A stretch of 64,000 nt of DNA from Eucalyptus grandis (lineage: Eukaryota; Streptophyta; Magnoliopsida; Myrtales; Myrtaceae), in contig NC_052614.1 of NCBI RefSeq assembly GCF_016545825.1, positions 1,340,630 to 1,404,629 on the forward strand, in the 5' to 3' direction. Positions 50,840-64,000 of the stretch are shown one piece after another. How positions within the stretch are numbered: position 1 is the first letter of the stretch; each line of letters opens with the position of its first letter. Both the position numbers and the translations under genes were made by a program. The notes under the pieces are model-generated. The model searched no databases. It worked only from the letters and a program-made list of their open reading frames with translations, and was not told the origin of the DNA.

Positions 50840-52487
50840 CATATAATAGATTTATAATTATTTTGGTAGTCATCCTATGTTAAGCTTGGTATACGGACGT
50901 GAATACTTAGAATTATCAGCATAATTCAACCTAAACAAATGCAGAAATCATCCGTTTTGGTAGAAAAATGTCAACCCCTCCAAACGAGCCAAAACCAAAT
51001 CACGAACAACCCTCCATGATGAGCATGTGTGAATAAGCAGTCACCTCATGATTTGATCTCGTGGAATGCCGTGGGGATAAGAGAAGAAATTAGAAAAAAC
51101 CCCCCCACAAAATTCGCATTGAATAGGGAGAGTTGAAAGTGGGGGGGAAAGTCATGATGCAGATGATGAATACACACCATTTGAGCTGGTCCCTCCCTTG
51201 CCCATAGCCCGATTGGGAATCGGAAGTTGCTATTTCAAACCATGGGACGAGCGGTTCGAGGAAGCACAGATGTGCAGGATGTCATCCATTAGATTTTCAG
51301 GTTTTGCAAAAGTCAAAAATAGATTCTCTATCTTTCATTATTATCGTGTAATCACAACTTCAATAATGATCGATTTGTCTTATTAAGTTAAAATATATCT
51401 ATTTCGTAATATTTCGAGATACATATATATATATCAAACAATTCAAAAATTATTCTGATAAACAAGATCAAATTGATCCTAGCGAAAATTTCAAATAGCT
51501 GAACACTTGAATACAAATAGAATCGAAAAGTATGTTGAGTAGGCATGATTTTCTAGGAAGTAGGCGCGATTTTCTACGAGTTTCTTATTAATCCAGATGA
51601 ATTCGTGGTGATTGAAAATATGGGTCGATCGATGTTTGTGCATCGGCGAACTTTTGAAAGAGCATCTCGATGTTCAAAATTTAAAGTGAATGATGGGACT
51701 GAAATTCGCTTGGGGGATAGAAATGAAAGAGCATATTTGTGAGGGGGTTTTCTTTGGCCAAGATATCGATGAGAGGGTGAAGTTGCTAAAGTCAATATTT
51801 GGTGAGACTAATTATAACTTATAAGCTCCTAACCCGAACGTTTACGTAAGCTCTAACTCATGCCTTTTAGTTTAAATTAAGTGGGGACTGCGTTACAAGC
51901 CATTACTTTTGTTTAAATAAGATCTTAGGTAACTAAGCATTACACCTTCACACTAAATTCCAACGGCCAGAAATACAAGGCAAAAATTGACTTGGTGAAA
52001 TTGCTTTTGCTTGTGGTTTTGGCTGCTGACTTCTGCGCATAGAAATTTCCTCTGACTAACTTCTGATATCATAAGCAGCTGACTTTATTAGCTACAGAGG
52101 CAAAAAAAAAAAATAGAGGGGTTAATGAATTTATGCTGAAGGCATGACGCGGAAGTCCAAACTAGATACTCAATTTGGACCTAAGATACAGTTAAATTAA
52201 GCCATTCGTGCAAGAGATGCATATCTCCAAGACATACTTAAACAATACGTTGGTGTCGATAATTCAGAGAGATCCAAACTTTGGATACATGATATGTGCA
52301 AGGTCAAATTTGAGTGAACCGAACATCGATTTTAAAAACGTTAGCCACATGAATTGGGACTAATCATCAAGGGATTCATGTTCATTGTGTCTTTTGATTC
52401 GCGTTGTGTGTGGTACTTAATTTGGTCAATGCTACAAAATGAAGGGAGTTACCATTGCATCGTTACCTTTGCAATGACTTTACCATA
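50840..52487. other. Intergenic DNA, nothing recognised
   Basis: AT-rich sequence; a short (TA)n run near 51423-51434. No supported exon. Confidence 0.4.
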
Positions 52488-53017
52488 TAATATCAAGGGT
52501 TAATACCCTGAAAAACCCCAAACTGGTACACTTGTGACAAATTTACCCCAAACTATTTTTTTGACCACTAAAAACCCCAAACCGGTATACCTTTGACAAA
52601 TTTACCCCAAACTGGTACACTTGTGACAAATTTACCCTTTGTTAGTTTTCGTTAAATTTTATTTTCAAATTATTAAGTTAAATGACACGTGACAATTGAT
52701 TGGTATACCAATTTAGAATTTTACACTCCGTTTATCACCGTTTACAATCTTAGTGATTTTTTTGTGGTATTAATCCAATTTAGCATAGGGTATATTTGTC
52801 ACAAATTGACCATTTTGGGGTTTTTTGCAATCGAATAAATTAGTTTGGGGTAAATTTGTCATAAATGTACCAGTTTATGGTTTTTTATAATCAGTCTGGG
52901 TAAATTTGTCATAAATGTACCAGTTTGGGATTTTTCATGGTCAAAAAAATAGTTTGAGATAAATTTGTCATAAGTGTACCAGTTTGGGGTTTTTCAGGGT
53001 ATTAACCCTAATATCAA
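52488..53017. mobile_element. Mutator-type MITE with 9-bp target-site duplication
   Basis: The element (52497-53008, 512 bases) has long terminal inverted repeats beginning gggttaataccctgaaaaac and continuing through ccaaactggtacactt for roughly 70 bases. It is flanked by identical 9-base copies of taatatcaa (52488-52496 and 53009-53017). Sub-repeats of the gtaccagtttggggttttt unit occur several times within the arms. A 9-bp duplication with long TIRs is the mark of the Mutator superfamily. It has no coding capacity. Confidence 0.88.
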
Positions 53018-53332
53018 CGATACAAGAGTTAAAGTTGCCTTCATGTGAGTGAAAAGAGCTGCTACATCATCATCCTAACTACAATGCATGCTAGTAGCAT
53101 ACCATGATCTCTCTAGCTAACTTGCAACCTCAATTGTGTAGCATGCTTACTATCTTTAATCAATAAAAAAAAAAACGCAAAATTACCATTTATTGAAAGA
53201 CTTATTATCTCTTCATTTGTTGATACGAACTGATCATGAATCTTCATAGCTTCCTGGCGCTTTTCCCACATTATGTAAGTCAAACCAACCTAATGGCCGG
53301 ATTATTACAAGATTCTATTCTCAAAATAGAAA

Positions 53333-53976
53333 AATACCAAAAAATTCTTAAACTTATGACACTAGTACTAATTTAATTTTAAACATTTCGATTGGATCAA
53401 TTTAGTCTTAAATATTTTTGCATTTATGCCAATCAAGTCTATTCGGCCAATTTTAGCCATAAATCACTAATATCGATACTAGCTATCTTATGTGACACGA
53501 CCAATATTAACATGAACAAATTATAGAATTTTAAATATTTTTTTTATGTTTTTTTATTTTATTTTTTTTTCATTGTGGCCGGCCACTGGGCAAGGGCCAT
53601 GAGGGTCAAACCCTTGCCATGTTTAGCGAAAGTGGCCCTCTCCAAAGGCCATGAGGCCCAACTTTCAACCTCATGGCATGGGCGAGGGCTCAACCCTCAC
53701 AGCTCGGGCGAGGGTGGCCCTTGCTAGCTCTCGTGCAAACTCAATGAACAAAAAAGAAAGAAAAAAAAAATTCATAAAATTATTTAAAAATTGTAAAATT
53801 TGTTCATAATAGCGTCGATCATAACACGTAGGATAGCCAATGTCAATGTTAGTGATTGCCGATCAAAATTAGCTAGATGGATTCAATAGTATAAATGCAA
53901 AAGGTTTATAATTAAATTAATCCAATTAAAATGTTTATAACTGAATGCAATAGGTTTAAGACTTTTTAGCTACTTT
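53333..53976. mobile_element. Long-TIR non-autonomous element with GC-rich core
   Basis: Arms of about 200 bases are inverted copies: left accaaaaaattcttaaactt, right aggtttaagactttttagct. Both contain the landmarks for ttggatcaatttagtc and agccataaatcactaatatc. Between them are T-rich and A-rich flanks and a GC-rich core (53575-53740) of repeated ccatgagg, gggcgagggct and ggcccttgc units. No transposase and no clear target duplication. Confidence 0.75.
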
Positions 53977-56099
53977 CCCCATTCGCAATGTCCATGCACT
54001 GATCTGACCTAAGTACGCAATCCAAGTTTATAAGACTCTAATATCATTGGGTGGCCCAGAAAAAGAAAACCATAGTGTCATTTAGATTAGATTACTCCAA
54101 TGGGGGGGGCCCTCCTTGGAAAGGGAAGAGGAACAAGATTGCTTAGCCCTAATAACACACGTTAAAAGAAAAAAAGAAAGAAAACCCTAACTTTATGGCT
54201 TAATTGAGTCCCGGAGGACTGAAGGAAGCAGAAAAAGATTATGTATGATTCAAGATGTCTCACGTAGGCATGTCACCCTTTTGCAAATGTATCCAAAAGG
54301 GCCAGTCGTTTCTAGCGGTAGCCTTTTCCCTGTTTGTGTTATCTCTAAGAAAAGTCGAGTGCTTATGTGGAAAGCAAAGCAGATTAGTGCTTAGACAACA
54401 ACAAAAGACCCCGAAATTTCCACCCTCGCGACTGCGGGGGGAGAAAAATAATCAAAATAATAGAAAGAAATGAATAGAAAGGAGGTAAGAAAAGTGGCTT
54501 TTTTTTTTTTTTTTTAATTATTTGCCTATTTTAATCTAAAGTGGGGTTTTCTATTGTTAGAAAATCTTTAAGGATTCCGAAATTCCAGAAAGCTAGAAAA
54601 GCAAGTTAGATGCCAATGTAGAATTTGAAAGCAGGCTTTTGAGGTGGGAATTTGGCATCTTTAAATTTTCCTCTATTCTTTTTCTTTGGAAAATAAAATA
54701 AAAAAAAGACAGGAAAAAGAGGGAGAAAAAACCCAGAAAGATGCTTCGATACGGCGGTGGCAATGTCCCAATCATGATTTGGTTTAGCCCTCCATATTTA
54801 CTTGGCGGAATTGTCTTTTGGAATTAATCTTGTCCGGAATCATTTCGTGTTGACAAAAAGGGGATGAGTAAAGCATACATTAGACGCTTATTAGACTAAT
54901 CATAGAATTAAAATGAAACATATCTGATGTCTTTGTTTTTTTTGGCCCCCGAGGGAAAGACTCCAAGAACTAATCAATATCGCACGAGAAAAAGGAATGT
55001 ATGGGAAAGCTTCATGTGATCGCGCTCGCCTTTTTTCTGCTCAAAAAGACAATTATGGGTTCATGAACATGAAAATGCTAAGCAAAAGTCCTCGTTTTTT
55101 CCAGGACTCTCCTGTCATTGAGACCACATTATCTGTCGACCTAACTTTTCAAACTTTTTTCCTATGCAAAACGTTTCCCTTTTGGAAAAAGGAAATAACA
55201 TAGGAATCTTCGATTGTGAAAAAGGCGAAAGCCAATGGTCGTGTCTTGCTTGATTGGTGCTTCTCCCTGCCGAATTCAATTTTTTATCTATGGTTTTCTT
55301 TTCTTTTCTCTCTCCAACATCCCGTAAAGAAACGAACCCACTTTCCTTTGTCCTGAATGATGAGGAAAAGGGGGGGAAGTCGAAAGTCTACTTTCTTTGA
55401 GTGCAAGAAGCTACCAAAAACTTTTCAGGAGAGGAGGGAGAGTGGGTTAAGCTACATGGGATGGGGGGGCTCCTATATTTACCCCACCTCGTGAGTGCTT
55501 TGTTGCTTTGTGTTTGCTTAAAGTTTTGACCTAGAATGACATGATTATATCGACTATTTACGTGTATGTGCAAAAAGCTAGGAGGGGCTTCGCTTGCACT
55601 ACTGAAAAGGAAGTGGCATGGGCCCTATTGTTTCATGATATTAGATCCATCGTCCCTTTGTGAGAGAGATATAGAGAGATCCCTTTTTTTCTTCCTGATT
55701 GATGATTCGAGGGAGTGAGAGAAGGAGAGAGAGAGACCCTTTTTTTTCTCCCGATTGATGATTATCATAGATTAATTCATTGCATTTTGAACTAAGGGAG
55801 AGAAAGAAAGGGACTTTTCGGGGTCTATTAGGTCAGATAAGTGCCACTTTGGTCCTTATGATAGAAGATCCATATGACTAGGGTCATTGGTTGATCTAGC
55901 AATCTTAGAGGGAACAAGAGCAAATTGGAATCATTGTTCCTCTATTATTGATGGGGAGGTTGAGAGAATGGGTGAGGAAAAAGGCACAAGGTGTGGTGAG
56001 GAAACAACTTTTCCCTCACCAAGGAACCAACTACAAAAGCAAATTCTTTTGAAAGTGATGGTGAGGTAAATTAATCAAAGAAATAATAAAAGGAAAAAT

Positions 56100-56101
<2 letters not shown>

Positions 56102-56133
<32 letters not shown>
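56102..56133 (+). repeat. (GA)n microsatellite
   Basis: GA run of about 15 units. Confidence 0.9.
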
Positions 56134-56135
<2 letters not shown>

Positions 56136-57234
56136 CAATTGGAATTAAAGAAGTAGAATGATGGGAAGATATCTAACAATTGTTTCAAAAAGTATGGGGG
56201 TAGGAGTTGGAGTGATGAGGTCACCTTCGCTTTCTTTTATAAAGTGGAAAGAATCATTATGGTATGATGCTTAAGTTGAGGGCATACTAAAGACAAAAGC
56301 ATGGAGCTTCTTATATTAGGAGCATTAGCTCCGTCAATTGGTATCACAATTCCTAATCCCACTTTTTATAATTGAACTTCCCTTTTCATTCATTAACCAA
56401 ATATAATTAAAAAATTATCCTGATTTTATGTACCCTCTTTCTGATTTCTTAAATGTCAATTCGGCCTTATTAATCACTGTCGTAACCAATGCATTCTCTA
56501 GGGCATTGAATTCATATCAAGTCTACGAGAGATAGACCTAGGTAAAAATCTGAGCACAGCCACCTTCCTTTCCCTTTCACCTAAACTAGTTTTCTTAGTA
56601 GGCAAGGGAAAAATAAAATAAAAGTCAACAGCTTAAAATTGACTCCACCAAGTCGTTAGGGCATGCCACGTGTGAGTAACGGGTAACATGGGAAATGAAG
56701 GATCGGGGCGGGGGCAAAATGGTCATGCCGGTCCCAATAAAGTCTCTTGCAGGTTGCAGAGATACTTGAACGGTAATAAATGCCGAAAGTCCTCTCGGTC
56801 AGCGTAAAGGAGAATGGACCCTCTGCCTCACGCGTTGCAATTTGGTCTTCGAATTTTTTAAATTTTTTCAATTGGACCCCTTAATTTGACCAAAAATAAA
56901 AATAAAAATTGGTCCCCTTAATTTTGCTTTTTTCCTTTTTTGTCGAATACCCCTTAATATAGTTAACCATGATTCATTATGTTCAGAATGATATTTGAAA
57001 TAAATAGGGGGAAAGAACAACATAAACGATTACTAGATCAAAAGTGACCACTCACAATACAAATTATCATAATTAAAGAATAATAAGAATTAAATGAAGT
57101 GAATCACCAGCCGATTATCGCGGATTTAATGACGGTTGACAGATAGTCTTCAAGGATTGAGCAAGGGCGCGACAATCACGGCCAGGCTCGAGTGACGGAT
57201 GTCACTTCCCATTGCATCTATTCACATGCATATG

Positions 57235-57238
<4 letters not shown>

Positions 57239-57265
<27 letters not shown>
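57239..57265 (+). repeat. (GA)n microsatellite
   Basis: GA run of about 13 units. Confidence 0.9.
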
Positions 57266-57270
<5 letters not shown>

Positions 57271-58868
57271 GAGAGTCGTCTCTCTTAATCAACCTGCCAC
57301 CTCTTGCGATAGTTCAAGCGAAATTCACGGCAATAGGCTAAGCACGATAGTTAGGTTGCGACCCCTACCTAGCCTTGCTAGGTGTATTGATCATGTGATA
57401 GCTATTACATATGTTGAGAGAGCAAAACATAATCTTCATAGTAAAATTCTTCGAATTAAATTTTGTTTTTGAAGTTAATTTTGCGGTGACAGAGACACAA
57501 TTAGGTCGAAGTTACTATTCCAGAAAATATTTATTGATGATGATAAGTGCATAAGATGATAGCATAAGCCGAAACAATATGGTCCGTGGATTAAAGACTT
57601 TATTAAGGTGAGCATGAATACGTTGGAGCAAAGCTTAGCGGGGGATTTGTTCAAAAGCGAAATTAATGTGCTATAATGCACTTCTGATGAATTAAAGGAC
57701 AAAAAATGATTATAATAATAGAGCAAAAAGAGAGGCCACTTTCTACATCGGGCCCCCTTAATTAAATAACACTTGATTAAAACATAGTTTTCAATTAATC
57801 GATCAATCATGCTTAAAAAAAACCGCCCTAAAAAGAGGGCCTGGAGGTGGAAAGCAGTAAAAAGTTGTGTAAAAGGGATATTGAGGAACACTTTATCATT
57901 ATAATAATAATTATCATTATCATTATAATTATTTATTTTTTTGTTATTGTTTTATTGTTTTATTATTTTCAAGAAAAAGGAACAATATGAAAAAGGGTTA
58001 GCTCGAGAAACGCGTAAAAGGCAAGGGAGGGCGTGCGTTGCCAAAAGGGAATTATGATGATTTTGTTCACCTCTTCACATAAAGCTGGCGAGTTCCCGAA
58101 ATTTTAATTATTCTTTTCAAAGGGGAAAAAAAAGGCTTGGGAATCCGAAAAGTTGCTTCGCTTTTAACGCCTTGTGCTCCCTATTTTTTAATTCAGCAGT
58201 ATTGGATTAATCATGTGGCCACCTATCTATTTTTTTAATGGAATTCTTGTTAATTAAACCAGCAAGACGCCTAAATTTACAAAGATATTATTTTTCAAAT
58301 AAAGTAAGTTACTTCCCATAGTTAGTTCTTGGCATATTCCCAAAGTACTCTAAATGACTCCTAACAGATATTTTAGGAACACTATTCTTAACATTTTTTT
58401 TTTTTTGCAATTAGGGTATCACTTTTTCTTTTCCATATTAGAAAATCATTGTAGGATTTCAAATGTGGCAACATGGATTCGCCATTACATTTGTAGATCT
58501 CTTCGAGAATGCATCGCGACAGCTTCGGTCTTAAGGCTACATGCATAATTTGACCAACTTTGTCCAAGGACTGCTGACTTGTTTAGGATACAAATAAAGG
58601 CATATAGAGGATTCGCATCCCTAGTCTGATCATGAATGTTCCAAGCGAACGAACTCAATATCTATAGAGGAAAGAATGGATAAAATTCGAGATATAAAGA
58701 AAAATATGATTAAGCCGGTAAAAGAACGACTTAATGTAGGAATCAAATTTGAGCGCTTGGTCATTCATTCTAAAAATTAAAATACTAGAGAACAATAGAT
58801 GTTGTGTTTTATACCTTAACACAGTCAAAACATCATATATTTCTTGAAGATCGCCTGAGAATGATACT

Positions 58869-60836
58869 AGAGAACTTGCAGTAGGACATAAAACGGGAGA
58901 TATGCTCTCACAACTCAAACTCCTTCTATTTTCTAGTAATCTGGCGTCTATCAACATATTTTTGTCGAAGAGTTATGCATCTATAAAATGAAAAGTTGGC
59001 ACAACTCCTTCTTGGACAGGGTCAATGATGAAGAAAGGTTTCACATGCTCGGTGGCAGTGATGAAATTGCATGACAATTTGTTGGTTATATGTGGTTTTC
59101 TACTGTGAAGCAATCAATATAGTTGGATGAAGAGATAGACATGGTCAAATAGTACACTCTAACGTGAGTAGATAGAGATGGGTACTCACCCATTTATGAA
59201 CCGCGTCAATTGACTTAATTTAGGCAAATTCCAAATTCTAAAAAAGATGGTTACCCAGTCATTTCGCCCTCTCAAAGTATTTGCAGTAGGACATATAACA
59301 GGAGACGTGCTCTCATAAGTCAACTCCTTCTATTTTATAGTAATATGGTGTTTGTCGAGATACTTCTCTCAAAGAGTTATGCATCTATGAAATGAAATGT
59401 TGGCACATATCCTTCATGGACAGGGTCAGTGATGAAGAAATGATTGACATGCTCATGGTGGTGAAGAAATCGCATGATAATTTGTTGGTCAATTGTAATT
59501 TTCTATTATGAAACTATCGATATAGTTGGAGGGAGAGATAAAAAAAAAAGTCACATAGTTCAGCTCTAACGTGAATAGATGGAGATGGTTACTCACCCAA
59601 TTTATGAACTCGTCAAATTTATTACTTAATTTACGCGAGTCCTAAATTCAAAAAAAAAAAAATAGTATCCACTCATTTTGTCATCTCAAAGTACTTGCAG
59701 CGCGACATAAAACAAGAGACATGCCCTCGTAACTCAAGCCCTTCAATTTTCTAGTAATATGCGTTTGTCAAGGTATTTCTGTTGAAGAATTATGCATTTA
59801 TGAAATGAAATATGGGCGCATATCCTTCATGGACATGGTTTGTGATGAAGAAAGGTTTCACGTGCTCATGGTGGTGATGAAATTGCATGACAATTTGTTG
59901 GTGACAAGTGATTTTTTGCTGTGAAGCTGCTAATATAGTTGGAGGGAGAGATAGACAAAATCACACAGTCCAGGTATAATGTTAGTAGATAGAGATTGGG
60001 ACTCACCCATTTATAAACTACGTCAAAATTTTGCCCTCTTAAAGAACTTGCAATGGAACATATATCGGGAGACATGCTCTCATAATTCTCCTTCTACTTT
60101 TTAGTAATATGGTGTTTGTCAAGATATTTCCATCGAAAAGTCAAGCATCTATGAAATGAAATGTTGGCACATATCCTTCATGGATAGGGTCAGTGATGAA
60201 GAAACTATTAACATGCTAGTGGTTGTGATGAAATTGCATGATAATTTGTTGGTTACATATAATTTTATGTTGTGAAGTTATCAATATAGTTGAAGGGAGA
60301 GATTAAATAAAAAAGTCACTAGTTCAACTCTAACGTGAGTAAATGGAGATGGGTACTCACCCAATTCATTACTTATCAAATTCATTACTTAATTTATGTG
60401 AGTCCTAAATTAAAAATAAATAAAAAATGATGGGTACCCATTCATCTTGCCTTCTCAAAGTACCTGCAGCCTGACATATAACGGGAGACATGCTCTCATA
60501 ACTCAACTTCTTCTATTTTCTATTAATCTAGTATTTGTCAAGATATTTCTATCAACGAGTTATGCATTTATGAATTGAAATGTTGGCACATATCCTTCAC
60601 GGATAGGGTCAGTGATGAAGAAAGGTTTCACATTCTTGTGGTGGTGATGAAATTGCATAATGATTTTGTTAATTACATGTAATTTTCTATTATGAAACTG
60701 TTAATATAATTGGAGGGAAAGGTAAAAAGAATCACATAGTGCAACTCTAACATGTGTTGATAGAGATGGGTACTCGCCCAATTTATGAAACGCATCAAAT
60801 TAATTACTTTATTTATGTGAGTCCCAAATCCCAAAT
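58869..60836 (+). repeat. Five-copy tandem array, ~400-bp unit
   Basis: The landmark tgatgaagaaa recurs near 59026, 59430, 59842, 60194 and 60613. The other landmarks (acttgcagtaggacataaaa, ctccttctattttctagtaa, gagttatgcatctatgaaat, tggacagggtcagtgatgaa, gtgatgaaattgcatgacaa and a gagatgggtactcaccca block) keep the same order. Spacing is 405, 412, 352 and 419; the short interval comes from a deletion of about 60 bases at about 60030. Copies are moderately diverged and no frame is open across a unit. Confidence 0.9.
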
Positions 60837-60839
60837 TTT

Positions 60840-63300
60840 TTTTTTAATATTTCGGATTTTAAATTAATTGGAGGCACAGGTTGATACATTGGATTTAACC
60901 TATTAAAATACTATCTATTTTGACTTGTTTCATATCAAGGTGCCTCCGTAAGTTAATTATAGTATTTACATATTACATTTCAGGCACACTCTCCTCCTAC
61001 TCAGTGCCCAAATTCGATTCGTTACATACATCACCTGTTTTGACATACTTACTGTCGATGAGGCGAAGGTGAAAGTTTAAAACTAAGAGGAGGAGGAGAT
61101 GTGATGTGATGGTCATAAATACAATTTGTCTATTTTGAAAACCAACTCAAGCACATGAGGCCAACCTCCACCATCAATGCTTGATTTTTTTGGGAGGTCA
61201 GATGGGTAGCATTCCACCATTTTCTATGCATTTAATGAGCCATCTTTTTCTGAAGTTAACATGATTTATATATCAAGCTATACATTTTATGTTGGTATCT
61301 TCTTTAAAACAAAAATTTATCCTAAGCCAGCGTTATTTACTTATTAATTTTTTTCGATACAAAAATGTTAAGAGAGCACCCATAAGACCCTTGTAATAGT
61401 CATTTTTTAATCCTTAAAAAGTACAAATAATTCTATTTGAAGGATAATGACTCGATCCCAATCGACAAGGATTATTTTACTCGAACATACAAGATGGCAA
61501 CTAATTAGGGGTTGGTGATGGCTAACTCTTCTTCTCTAAAAAAGGGTTTTATTAACGATTGCTCATGTTTTGCAAGTCTTGATAACACGCCCTCTCGAGG
61601 CAATTTGAGAAAATAGATTTTGAAACGTCGGAGCTCGCGCATATCCATCTGCTTCATGATGAGTTCGAGATGGGAATCATTGCATCCATAAGAAAACGGA
61701 CCTTTCTAGCTGCGTGGCTTATGATATAATGCGAGGGTGCATCATGCAATGCTTTTGGACGAAGACAAGAGATACGTTTCATCACTCATGGTTGCTTGGC
61801 CCTTTTTAAGCTTGAGCCACACGAATTTCGAAACATTCCAAACGACCATCATTTTCTCATAGTGGAAAAACGAGAAGAAAAGAAAAAAGAAAGAAAGAAA
61901 AAATCACTTAAAAAAACCGAGCTCTCTCTCTCTCTCTCTCTCTCGTTTAAGGTTGCGTCGCCTAATTAATGATGTTGCATTTGGTGTCGGTGTTAATGAC
62001 GTCATAAATTATGTTCTTTAGGGCCATCCTCATCTTCGCCTCGTGGAACGCGGCTCTCTCCTGCCCTAAATTTGACTACTTCTTTGAAATAATTGAGGCC
62101 CCCCTTTCTGGAAGAAAACCCAATCGATTCTGATGAAAAAAGTCGATTGACCAATTGATATTACGTCACATGCTACATGACCGTCTTACTTACGTCGCGG
62201 GCAAATTAATTTTCACTAAATTATCATTTGATTATGCCGGATCATTCCTTTTTTTTACGCGTGCAAGTGATGAGGTTGGTAAAACTTTTCTCAAGCATGG
62301 ACTATTTAAGTATGTGCATATCGAGTTTAGTTTCTGGCACAAGAAAGATAGTTAGGTGAATTCCCCTGTAAATAATGCCAAACTTCAGGCAATATCTTTA
62401 TAGGTTCAGGGTTTTCTTGACCTTTAATACTGATTAGGCTAGTTATAGGATAAACTATTATTTTGTTGAGGGTGCTACGTGCTATTATTCAATGTTTGAT
62501 TGGCAGTTGGCACGACGCAGCCAACAGAAGGTAATGAGATTATTTTATTTTGGGTATCATTCTACTTATCTATAATTAATAAATATAAAAATTAAGACTC
62601 TGTTTATTATGTGAAAAATAAATAATTTAAAAAATATTTTTCTAAAACAATTACTCATATAACTTGAAATATATAGATGCTTATTTAACAATTCATGTTT
62701 AAATATTTTTATGGACAACGAAACTAATGTTCGTGTGTTTATTTTTGTACGCGACGCAAGTAAATATCAAATCATTAATTTTTTGTGAAGCAAACGCATT
62801 CTGAATAACATCGCCGGACCATCTTCTTGTCCCAATTTCACTCATTTAAATACCAGAATTTTTGTACCAATAAAAAAGAAGTCCAAGAAAATGTCTTTCC
62901 ACGCAAAAAAGAAAGAAAAAGAATCGCTCCCTCAAGAGACGAACTTCCAAAAAAAAGTCACGCTCATTTGACGAGCATTAGACGATAAATACGAAGCAAA
63001 AATATAAAAATATTTAATGAAGTTCCCGTCAGCTACCCTCTAGATATTTTGTTTAAGTGTACTTTACTTAGCAAGAGCACATGCCCATCGCACTTAATCC
63101 GACCAAGGCAATTAATTGAAGATTACAACATTTAATTTTTTTTTTTCTCCACAAGCATTCGAGGGCAATTGTTAACAATATTGTCGTGTGAACATAATTA
63201 TTAATTTCTCGTCGAAATATCACAATTTAAAAGCACACATATATAACATTTTAATATATACATATATATATATATTAAAATACGAGAGTTTAGAAAGCGA
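60840..63300. other. Intergenic DNA, nothing recognised
   Basis: AT-rich, with a CT microsatellite at 61922-61944 and the AT-rich block at 62595-62715 that is shared with 3.1-3.26 kb. No supported exon. Confidence 0.4.
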
Positions 63301-63312
63301 AAGCTATAAAGG

Positions 63313-63313
63313 A

Positions 63314-63345
<32 letters not shown>

Positions 63346-63855
63346 CGAAAAGTCGGAAGTATGAAAAAGGAGAAAGCCGTGCCATGCCCCTTTGGAGCGG
63401 GTTCCCGTGTGAAAAGCCTGAAAAAATAGAAAAAATCCAAAACCCCCCCACCCCCGGCGGAGTCCGCATCGCGGCCTCCCGCGCGTGCGCCCCACGCGGC
63501 CCTCCCGCGGCCCCGCCGCCGGCCTACCCGACGCCCTCGCGGCGGCGCGTGAGGGAGGGGGGCGGCATGATTGCATGGGAAGGATCGAAAGGGAATTTCA
63601 CGCGAGAGAGAAAAAAGAGAAAGGACGAGGAAAATATAAAAAATGGTCAGTCAATCCTCGGTCGCGAGTCCGCTAGAGAGGGAAAATTGGAAAGAAGGGA
63701 GAGGGGGAGAGAGAGAGAGATTAGCGAGTGTGATGGCATCGATTCATCAGCAAAGACGATAATGCTCTCTCTCTCTCTCTCTCTCTTCTTTCTCTCTCCT
63801 GAAAAGGTGTTTTTGAGTCTCTCTCCTATTCCATCATCTCACGGCGGATGAAGAC

Positions 63856-63892
<37 letters not shown>

Positions 63893-64000
63893 GAAAAGGA
63901 AATACAGAGACAGGAGCGGCAGCACCACTTCCTGTTGCTGCGAAACTAATTAAAAAAAAAAAAGGGTTGAAAATTGAGATGGAAAATGGGGAAAAAACGG
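63313..64000 (+). promoter_or_regulatory. GC-rich and GA/CT-rich tract, possible promoter or leader of a gene beyond the window
   Basis: GA runs (63313-63344, 63700-63721, 63861-63889) and a CT run (63763-63785) surround a strongly GC-rich stretch at 63445-63570 that is unlike the AT-rich neighbourhood. Such a mix is common in 5' leaders and first introns in plants. No coding exon can be assigned and the direction is a guess. Confidence 0.35.

Larger units (their letters stand above)
54000..58860. other. Gene-free interval
   Basis: No coding exon can be supported. It contains two GA microsatellites, listed separately, and short AT hairpins such as the run of attataataataattatcat near 57896. 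A CACGTG box lies at 56666 but no gene start is nearby. Confidence 0.4.

Noticed and set aside
59026..60660. tgatgaa motifs resembling snoRNA C boxes
   Set aside because: They belong to the tandem repeat unit; no D box (CTGA) or closing stem at the right distance.

Overview
This is a stretch of eudicot nuclear genome: spliced genes with canonical GT/AG introns, AT-rich intergenic DNA, many GA/CT microsatellites, SINEs and small TIR transposons. The transposon style and the CT-rich leaders would suit a woody rosid such as a Myrtaceae, but the species is an inference. I recognise four genes, and all other DNA looks intergenic. I found no operon, CRISPR array, phage or other bacterial-type system, and no convincing previously undescribed multi-gene system.

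Left edge (1-797, + strand): the last two coding exons of a CONSTANS-like transcription factor with a CCT domain. From 0.8 to 12 kb there is gene-poor DNA with a triplicated 60-bp repeat (5.58-5.74 kb) and a triplicated 255-bp repeat (6.30-7.07 kb). At 12.0-12.5 kb (- strand) lies an intronless GLUTAMINE DUMPER gene with a clear TATA box. From 12.8 to 23.3 kb I see no gene.

The centre holds two well-resolved minus-strand genes. A 12-exon diacylglycerol kinase of the DGK3/4/7 type (23.34-31.95 kb, 477 codons) carries a perfect 41-bp inverted repeat in intron 8. A 9-exon plant TrmO/UPF0066 tRNA methyltransferase (38.80-43.59 kb, 397 codons) has a membrane-anchor and coiled-coil N terminus and four site II promoter boxes. 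I worked out every exon junction of both genes from reading frame and splice sites. Between them lie a hAT-like element, an 0.8-kb tandem duplication, a decayed coding-like patch and three tRNA-derived SINE copies.

The right third (43.9-64 kb) appears gene-free. It contains a 1.1-kb tandem duplication (44.5-46.7 kb), a Mutator-type MITE with a perfect 9-bp target duplication (52.5-53.0 kb), a long-TIR element with a GC-rich core (53.3-54.0 kb), a five-copy ~400-bp tandem array (58.9-60.8 kb) and, at the right edge, a GC-rich, GA/CT-rich tract that may be the promoter or leader of a gene beyond the window. The four genes have unrelated roles (light-regulated transcription, amino-acid export, lipid signalling, tRNA modification) and are neighbours only by position.
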